Assembly (NCBI GenBank): GCA_023052935.1
Contig: CM041293.1
Span: forward strand, 168,661,341 to 168,725,340
DNA from: Piezodorus guildinii
Lineage: Eukaryota; Arthropoda; Insecta; Hemiptera; Pentatomidae
Reading direction: 5' to 3'
DNA: 64,000 bases
Part shown: positions 57,101-64,000 of the stretch, in pieces
Layout of the letters: every line of letters begins with the position of its first letter
Numbering within the stretch: position 1 is the stretch's first letter
Notes under the pieces: generated by a model
What the model was told of the DNA's origin: nothing
The model's database searches: none
Seen by the model: the letters and a program-made list of their open reading frames with translations, nothing else
Program-made: the position numbers and the translations under genes

Positions 57101-60100
57101 CTACCTTATGGGATGTAATAAGTAGTTGGTTATTTCAGTGTTTTTAAAGAAATATATGTATGGTGGTCCACTTTTTGCTGTTGAGTATAAGTTAATTAAT
57201 TACTTACTGATGTGTTGTGAGTAAGCGTGAGCCCTGATTTTGAATCATAAATTATATTTTCTGTTAATAAGTAACCCAATCCCATCACAAAGCCACCTTC
57301 GACTTGACCTATATCTATCTCAGGGTTAATACTTTCGCCTGCATCTTGAAGAATGTCAGTACGGACAATCTGAAAATTAAATTCATTTTTATTATGCTTT
57401 TTTAATCACATTATAAAGTATTTTATTACTGAATATTAAGCAATTTTAATTTAATCATATGGGTAACTTATTTAGAATGAGACCTCTGCTAAGTGGTTTG
57501 ATATAAGTTGATATCTTGTAGTTGCCTAGTGCAATTTTAATTAGTATATTAGAACATTCTAAGTGAATAACAATAAGTAAGAACTTCTAAATAAACTAGA
57601 CCAAAATAAAATTTATTTAACAGTTGTTAGTGAAAATCATTATATAAGGATTTTTTTATTTTTACATCAATCTTTATTTGTATAGAATACATCTGCACAG
57701 TTTTAAAACATTGATTGGAAATCCATTACAATGCGCTACATATTTGCTAAAATTTATTTCGTACATCAATTGTTTATATTGTTGGTAAAAGTTAAAAAAA
57801 AACCCAACTAAAGAAAGGAAAAAAAAAAAGAAAACAAAACAAAAACTAAATGAAATAAACATTAAATAAATAATTAAACAAAATTACAGTTATTAAAATT
57901 ATAAGATAGGATTTAGTAATTTTGAATTTAGAACAGTTTATGTAAATCATTATATAAGGAATTATTTTAATAATTAATAATGAGTATTATGACTTGGAGC
58001 CAGTAATGGTGCAAAAAGTATGCATTAATAACAGTTTGGAAAATATAATACTCAGAAACATAACAATGGAGCTTAGCTAAAAAATTAACATTCTTACATA
58101 TTCATTAAGAGCTCGGAAGAAACCCTAGATCATTTCTTTGCAAGAGCCCAAGCAAAAAAGCAGTTATTTGGTTCAGAGAAAGCTAGAAAATATAGAAAAA
58201 ATGAGATCTATACTATGTCTTTTCTAGGAATGATAAAGTTAAAGTAGATTAACTTGGGAGATTGAGCTGGGCATGCCATTCAGGCATCTGGAGAAAAAAA
58301 AAAAAAATGGTATAGAACTATAATCAACCAGATGAGACGGTTATAGAGATGAATGGAGGCTTATCTACTGATTTGATAAGCTTCCAAGGGATAAAAAATT
58401 TAAATAGAGTTGAATAATGGACAGCTGCATGAACATATTTAGTAAATAAAAGTTCTTATAAGTAATAGATATTGGTAAGATATTTACCTGATACTGACCA
58501 GTGAGTACATCTAGTTCTACCTCAGTTGCTGCTACACCATATGCACAATAGCTTTTTATTTCTTCATCTTGAGTTTTATTCCTGTACATACTAAAATTTT
58601 AGTTTCTTATCCTTTAAAACAAAGGCGTTGAAAAGGAGGTAACATAATTGAAACTTATTTTTTTTTATTAACATTATATAACTTATTGATACGATGATTT
58701 TTTTCCAATGTTAATAACATGGGAAGAAAGTTGATTTAGTACAATAGTATATGAAAGTCAGCGGCAGAAGAGCAGGTTGGCTACCATTCAGCGAACAGCT
58801 TTGCTACGAGTAACAAAGGCTTACCATACTGTATCGCATGAGGCGGTTCAAATTCTTGCAGGAGGGGTACCTCTCGACCTCCTTCTGCATGAAGATTCAT
58901 TTAAAGATGCCTACAAGAGGCAAAGCTCAGCAGGTCTCCTAGGGAATATACAAATCAGGATTGTGGGGAATCCAAGGAAATGGAAGCATGCAATCCAAGA
59001 AGATACCATAGATGAGTGGCACAGACGGTGGGTGACAACCTCAAAAGGTGATACCTTGAGGAAATTCTTCCCCACGGTCCGGTCACGATTGGAAGCTAAA
59101 TGGATAGTTCCGGATTACTGGGTCTCGCAAATCTTCACTGGGCCCGGGGCTTTCCGAAGTAAGTTGCACAGTTTTGGGAAAGAAATAGATCCCCTGTGCC
59201 CCAGTTGTCTGCTAAGCCTTTGAGGCACTAAGGGCCAAACTACTGTGGGAATGTGGGCTCTGGGTCCTCTCAGAGAGTGATTTCCCTCAGCTAGTGTCTA
59301 AACAGAATTATCAACATTTTCTGTCATTTATTTACGGGTGGAAAACTTCACTCTGTCCAGCAGCTTATCAAGTAGGTGGGATCGTGGACGGGATCGAGGA
59401 GAGGCCAGAGTGAAAAAGGTGAGAAGAGGAAAAAATCAAGATTACTACTGGTAGCATGTCATCCAGGTCATGGCTACCGACTCCCGTATTGCCATATGGC
59501 AAGGTAGGGAGACAAATAAATAAATAGCATATGAAAGTTATTTTTTAAAAAATGCTATCGTGCTCTTATTCAATATACCTAAATGTTACTTTACTTATGT
59601 AAGTTACCTCTTTTTCTATGTCCAATACCTCAATTATTGTCTGTAAATTTATTATTTAAATGCGTGATTATTATCATAATTACAGCTACCATCTCAGTTG
59701 TATATACAAAGATTAAGATTCTTAGATGAATATATATTTTTTAAATTATGATTCGGGTTCATTTAAAAAGTTGTATCAATAGTTTCTCTTTTAAGCAGAT
59801 AAGTCCGAGTCAGTTTTTTTCTGCACATTATCTTTTTATTGAATAATCCTCAAATGTTCAATGATAATTTGTTTATTTATCTTACTTACCTTATTCAATA
59901 GTTTTATTAAATTTTAAGTAAAAGTAACAGTTCTGAAATATAAAAAACCTGTACCACTACAACCCATGAAGGGTCTTGGGCTCAGTACATATAGAGATTC
60001 GTACTGTTTCTAGGCCAACGGCAGTGCAATGAGGTGATTAGGCCTTAATCACGCTCAGCTGCCAGGTTTTTCCCCAATTAATTTGGGTACCCACTTTATA

Positions 60101-63100
60101 GAGGCTGGGTCTGCCCCAGGAGGGTCTCCATACCCTAGGGTCGCCCCCCGACTGAATTAACAGAATAAGTAATATTCCGCCACAGCCGGGATTCGAACCC
60201 AGGACCCGGAGCACAGTAGACTAGCGCTCTATCCACTAGACCACGCCGCTCCCTTCTGAAATATAACAGTTTCTATTTTTTCATTGGAAAAAATAGAATT
60301 TATATCTATGTTTTATTAGAAGTTTTGTAACTCATTAGTGCACAATTTTTAGCTTACATGTAGGATGCATTTAAGAGTATATTATCAGTGTTGGCTTGTG
60401 CTATGATTTCTTCCCATTTGGCATTCTTCATTTTTTTTTTTACTGGCTCCAGTCTTTCGTTTAAAATTTCACAAGCCTTCATAGTGCTCTGTAAAGACAG
60501 TTTTGAGTCAAGTCAATAAAAATAAAAAAATTAGTGCTACTTTTTTTCAAGTTATACTCTATATTTAGAAAATTATTATAGTTTACGTACATAGACAACA
60601 TTATCACTAGTAATACTGGCTCCAGACATATGTGCGTTTGGAGATGTCAAGACTGAACTAGATTTAACTTTTATCTTGCTTTCATCTATTCCCAGGGTTG
60701 ATGCACATATTTGTACAGCCTTTGAAAAAATATATATAATTATATATAAAAGAACATATTAATATTCTAAATTAAGGTTTTATTTCAATTATTTAATAGG
60801 ATTTTTTTGTTATAAGATTGAGAATAAATATTTTCTTGTTTGTGTATTTGTTTAAACGCATTTGCTTCAAAACAAATATTAAAGGAAAATACTTTATCAA
60901 ACAATCTTCTTTTATATACTTAATTAAAAACTTATTTCACAATTTTATTTTTTAACTGATCTTTTTTTTTTTTATTGTATGTTGCATAGATGTTGGGTCA
61001 TTCCCTGTTATATTTTAACTGATCATAGATTTAAAATGTGTTCTATACAAGCATTAGTCTATCATTTAGCTTTTCAAAATTAATACTTCCAAAAAATAGT
61101 AAAAAATTAATATTGTCTAGGGTTTAAGATGGGCCAATCCATTAACTATTATGTTTCTTTTCCCAAATTAATGATTATTTATTATATTTGAGTATTGTTT
61201 TGATATGATTAGATCTTGCATTAAATAGCTTATCATTTTGTGAAACAAGATTTGAGGTCATATTTCGAAATTCATGTTCAATGAATTTTCATTCAATATA
61301 AGTTATAAATATATATGAATATTAACTACACTTACTTTAGTGTTGATGCCTTGCCCCATTTCTACACCACCATGTGTTATTGACACAGTGCCATCGTAGC
61401 CATATATTGAAACCATAGATGGATGGCAGAAAAAGTAAAATACATCAAATGACATTGGAACAAGTGAAATTCCTCTCTTTTTCCATCTGTTTGACTTGAA
61501 ACAAATTAAAAGAATTCTTAAAAATGATAGATAACTGAAGGAAATATATTTTTTTATTTTCGGAGGTTAGGCTCCCTAAAAATAATATAAAGTATACATC
61601 TTAAGGGTCATTAGTAAAGCCTCACTTAAACAAATAATTAACTAGGCCATAAATTAAGTGAAACATAATCTTTTATCTTCTTTGGAAAGAAATATAGATT
61701 TTTTAAAACAAATATTTAATGTCCTTGTAGCTGTAAGTTTTGTTATTAAATTGTGAGTGTTTATAATTAGAGTTCGTATTTATATGGAGTGGCGTGGTCT
61801 AGTTGATAGAGCTCTGGTCTACTGTTCCCAATGCTATGTATCGATAATAAAGGGAGGAAAAGAAATAATTTTGAATTGTATAAAATAGAACTGTTTCTGG
61901 GCTACAAGCAGGAAGGTTTCTTAGAAGGGCTATGTAAAAAATATATCCCTATACTCCTAGAGCAGGGATAGCCCTCTACCTGAGGGAGTACTAGTCCGGA
62001 CAGGATAGGAAGCGGAAGTCCAGCAACCGACGGAGGAAGTCGGGGTCAAGCCAGGGAAGAATTTTGCTGTTAAGCCCAAAGGTACCTTTTTCGTGTTATT
62101 TCATGTGGTGAATCTGAACAAACCTCTGTATTCTTGATAATGAACAATGCCTCACTGTGTGTTTCTATGTGTAATAATATGTACTATTTTATAAATAAAT
62201 GTGTATTATAAGTTAATAAAATAAGAACTGCAAATTTATATATTAATTAATACAGTTTTTGAGTCACCACTGCCTTAGAAAAGTAGTGGTTGATACTAGG
62301 GTTTGCCGGTTTTTGAAAAACCGGTTATAATAACCGGTTGTTTGGAGAAAATTATGAAAACAGGTTTTTTAGTAGAAAATATCAGTTTCCAATGTATGAA
62401 TAACACTTTTAAAAAATTTGAAAATGACAAATGTAGCCAAATGTACCAGATTGATGAAAACACTGTTGCAAGCGGTTTGGTTCTTGGAATCATATCGGTC
62501 GGATATTATTTCAAGAAACGGTGTGTTTTGTCTATTTAGATTTTATATCAGTTTGTCTTCTGGCTTTTTTATGTTCAGTTCATAAATTCAGTGTTTAGTT
62601 CCATTGATCGATATTTGATATAGATGATATTATACAAAATGTAAGTAGGTAACATATTTTAATATTGTAAAAATATAAATTTTTATTTATTATTTTTATA
62701 TCTTTGTAGTAATAAATGTCAGACATGTGAAATTATTTCAAACAAGTAGAAAAAGAAAAAAGCCCGTAGTATTCATTGCAATAAAATGCTTACTCGCAAA
62801 GGATCAAGCACAAGCAGTCTACATAATCATTTGAAAACAGTGCCCGATAAAATAACCGAGAAAAAATCACCTGATGCCGGCCCGAGTTCACAAAAAAGAA
62901 CACGTCCCTGTATTCTTAACTTTGTGAAAAGGGCTAGTTTAGAAGAAATTGTATCAAAGCTTGCTGCATTGGATGGACTATCTATTAATTGCATGACAAC
63001 TAGCTCGTTCATACGAGAGTCATTGCAACAACGAAATTATTGCTTACCACAAAATAATTCCAGAGTTATGAATCTTATTTATAAGTTTTATAAAACTATA

Positions 63101-64000
63101 AAAAATGAAACTTTTATTTTTTTTATCAGTAACTGTTGAATAACTTTTATCAGTTTTATTAAAAACTGCTAAGGAATTGACAATTAATAAATATTTAAAG
63201 GAACCGGAAGAAGTGACTTCCTCTACTCAAACACTAAGAAAAGAATTTTTGGCCCTGGAAGCCACAAATAAAATGACAAAAAAATTAGGATTATATCATA
63301 AAGAATAATTGCATCCTAATCATCTCATTGCATGGCCATTGGCCTAGAAACAGTACAAATATCTATATATATATATATACAGAGCCCAAGACCCTTCAGG
63401 AGTTGTAGAAGTATATTTTTTTAAATTTTATTTATAGTTCAGTTCTCTCAACTACCTAGAAGGGATGAGAACAAGATTGATCTTATAAAGCTAACCTCAT
63501 TGAAAGCTTGTATCTCTTCCTTTCTTTTTAAATAATTTGAAGATTCTTTAACTGTTGTCATCATACTCTTTATGTAGCTTGACTTTTCTCCAATATTCTG
63601 CATCCGCACTTCCAAAGGATCTTTTTTTAAAACATATGATATGTGTTCAATGACTTCTTCAATTACAGCCATTCCTTCAAGTGTTCCTATAATTTTGTTT
63701 TGAATTATATTTATTCACACTGAATGAAAATTATACCTTAAATTTCAAACACTAATATTTTTGATATAGAGCAACATAAAATGCTTTTCATCAAACATGC
63801 TACTCATCTGTTTCTATTCTTAATCATGGTAAAATTTCTTTAAATAATGAAATATTTATTGTCCGAAGGAATTAGCTTATTGATTTTATCTAGCTCACTT
63901 TTAAAGTGAAGTTAAATGAAACTTTAACAAAGATGTGAATTAAGCATTGAGTGTTACCTGGTGCTCTCATCCAAGAAGAACTAGGAGTTGATGTAGAAAC
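54164..64000 (-). CDS. AOX: Aldehyde oxidase (molybdenum hydroxylase), C-terminal half, runs off right edge
   Basis: Eleven exons read on the minus strand, all in phase: >64000-63958, 63686-63496, 61494-61336, 60719-60591, 60488-60358, 58590-58488, 57369-57208, 55845-55749, 54420-54313 and 54231-54164, giving ten joined segments plus the edge-truncated one as the first. They encode the molybdopterin-binding domain: [102 protein letters not shown] and [20 protein letters not shown], where the Glu of GEPP is the catalytic base. RAPG and GEPPVC favour aldehyde oxidase over xanthine dehydrogenase. The enzyme oxidises aldehydes and N-heterocycles using Mo cofactor, 2Fe-2S and FAD domains that lie outside the window. 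The stop is at 54164-54166 and AATAAA at 54021-54026 on the minus strand. Several introns are filled with transposon debris. Confidence 0.92.
54480..55640 (+). mobile_element. Non-LTR retrotransposon 3' fragment with RNase H domain
   Basis: In the aldehyde oxidase intron, antisense to the gene. 54488-55006 reads [20 protein letters not shown] then [17 protein letters not shown] and [16 protein letters not shown], the reverse-transcriptase end plus the start of an RNase H domain (the YTDGS aspartate and the E of TEVMAI). After a frame break, 55026-55277 reads [16 protein letters not shown] (the RNase H ND/AD region), and 55431-55631 ends with [19 protein letters not shown] and RFTKAIGMY, the terminal Cys/His knuckle. 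This layout belongs to the I/R1/Jockey-type superclade. Confidence 0.8.
55903..56080. mobile_element. Possible degraded MITE family M1 copy
   Basis: The left end AGAAGTTGGTTGGGGGAACA resembles the M1 terminal repeat and the right end ATTCTTAACCAACTACTG is a partial inverse. The rest has decayed. Confidence 0.35.
56383..56930 (+). mobile_element. Tc1-like transposase fragment
   Basis: In an aldehyde oxidase intron. 56383-56682 reads [36 protein letters not shown] and [16 protein letters not shown], containing the catalytic D of the MHDNAHP motif. A shifted frame then gives [12 protein letters not shown] with the last catalytic region and DHLGRAVKTKID. 56703-56912 adds a C-terminal piece ([13 protein letters not shown]). 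The N-terminal DNA-binding half and terminal repeats are missing. Confidence 0.85.
58750..59515 (+). mobile_element. R1-like non-LTR retrotransposon 3' fragment
   Basis: 58777-59223 reads [37 protein letters not shown], then [49 protein letters not shown] and a CPSC start of a zinc knuckle. This is the C-terminal part of R1/LOA-type polyproteins in insects. It ends in a GACAAATAAATAAATAG tail at 59510. It is inserted in an aldehyde oxidase intron, antisense to the gene. Confidence 0.8.
59945..60256 (-). mobile_element. tRNA-derived SINE, family B
   Basis: On the minus strand the head reads GGCGTGGTCTAGTGGATAGA (A box) and CTGGGTTCGAATCCCGGC (canonical B box), as in a real tRNA gene, but the sequence then runs on into a ~230-base body ending in the GAGCCCAAGACCCTTCATGG block at left. 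The acceptor stem is not closed and no CCA end is needed, so I call it a SINE and not a tRNA gene. Partial copies are at 61786-61832 (head) and 63318-63412 (tail). Confidence 0.8.
61786..61850 (+). mobile_element. SINE family B, head fragment
   Basis: GGAGTGGCGTGGTCTAGTTG then ATAGAGCTCTGGTCTACTG matches the SINE-B head in plus orientation. It stops before the B box. Confidence 0.65.
61890..62090. other. GC-richer repeat-like stretch
   Basis: It includes GGGGTCAAGCCAGGGAAGAA at 62042, similar to the island at 43145 (minus strand). It is probably repetitive, but I cannot name it. Confidence 0.3.
62290..63230 (+). mobile_element. hAT-type (ZBED) transposase N-terminal remnant
   Basis: 62786-63139 encodes a BED-finger tail ([18 protein letters not shown]) followed by the segment usual in hAT transposases of this group: [20 protein letters not shown] then [19 protein letters not shown] few more residues continue in broken frames to ~63230. 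The left flank at 62306-62340 has a CCGGTT palindrome (GGTTTTTGAAAAACCGGTTA), which may be part of the terminal repeat. It lies in the aldehyde oxidase intron between exons 63496-63686 and 61336-61494. Catalytic and dimerisation domains are absent. Confidence 0.7.
63318..63412 (+). mobile_element. SINE family B, tail fragment
   Basis: CATTGGCCTAGAAACAGTAC and GAGCCCAAGACCCTTCAGGA match the inverse of 59950-60030. A (TA)n run is embedded at 63364-63380. Confidence 0.7.

Noticed and set aside
59945..60256. Possible functional tRNA gene on minus strand
   Set aside because: A and B boxes are good, but the 3' half does not close an acceptor stem and the sequence continues into a SINE body with other fragments nearby.
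63448..63672. Complete small gene starting [10 protein letters not shown]
   Set aside because: It is an internal aldehyde oxidase exon whose frame runs past its donor site into the intron.
1..64000. CRISPR array, operon, phage or plasmid functions
   Set aside because: No direct-repeat/spacer array and no prokaryotic gene organisation; all genes are spliced or insect-like.

Overview
The window is AT-rich eukaryotic DNA with spliced genes, long repeat-filled introns and many decayed transposons. Mariner, Tc1, Jockey, R1-like and RTE-like elements, a Helitron and tRNA-derived SINEs point to an arthropod, most likely an insect; a hemipteran is a guess. There is no operon, plasmid, phage or CRISPR structure.

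Layout. (1) 1193-2823 (+): the last six recognisable exons of NDUFAF6, a mitochondrial complex I assembly factor; exon 1930-2158 holds two apparent frame shifts. (2) 2824-12226: gene-poor DNA with non-LTR retrotransposon remnants, a 21-bp tandem repeat, a SINE, an inverted field of diverged repeats and a small foldback element. (3) 12227-15655 (+): an intact 1142-codon uninterrupted ORF for REXO1, an RNA exonuclease with an N-terminal CCCH finger and a C-terminal DEDDh domain. (4) 15656-24679: repeats, including a roughly 0.9-kb family, a mariner, SINEs and a Helitron. (5) 24680-32616 (+): six 3' exons of a DGCR2/IDD-like membrane protein, with one apparent frame shift in its first visible exon. 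(6) 32617-41152: mostly empty or repeat DNA with two foldback elements. (7) 41153-47484 (+): CENPL, a kinetochore protein, five exons. (8) 54164-64000 (-): the 3' eleven exons of an aldehyde oxidase, convergent with CENPL and running off the right edge.

The main structural event is a tandem duplication. 42671-48361 is repeated almost base for base at 48507-54194. Each copy carries the last three CENPL exons, two mariner remnants and the 3' end of the aldehyde oxidase gene. The junction holds 121 bp identical to 37901-38021, some 10 kb upstream. The pre-duplication order was therefore CENPL directly tail to tail with aldehyde oxidase. This is either a very recent duplication with a templated insertion or an assembly artefact.

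The five genes belong to unrelated pathways: complex I assembly, RNA processing, a membrane receptor-like protein, the centromere, and aldehyde oxidation. I see no sign that they work together. No undescribed biological system is evident. The most unusual items are the duplication junction, the uncharacterised 0.9-kb repeat family with an ORF-like stretch in two diverged copies, and the E2F-like site and overlapping uORF in front of CENPL.
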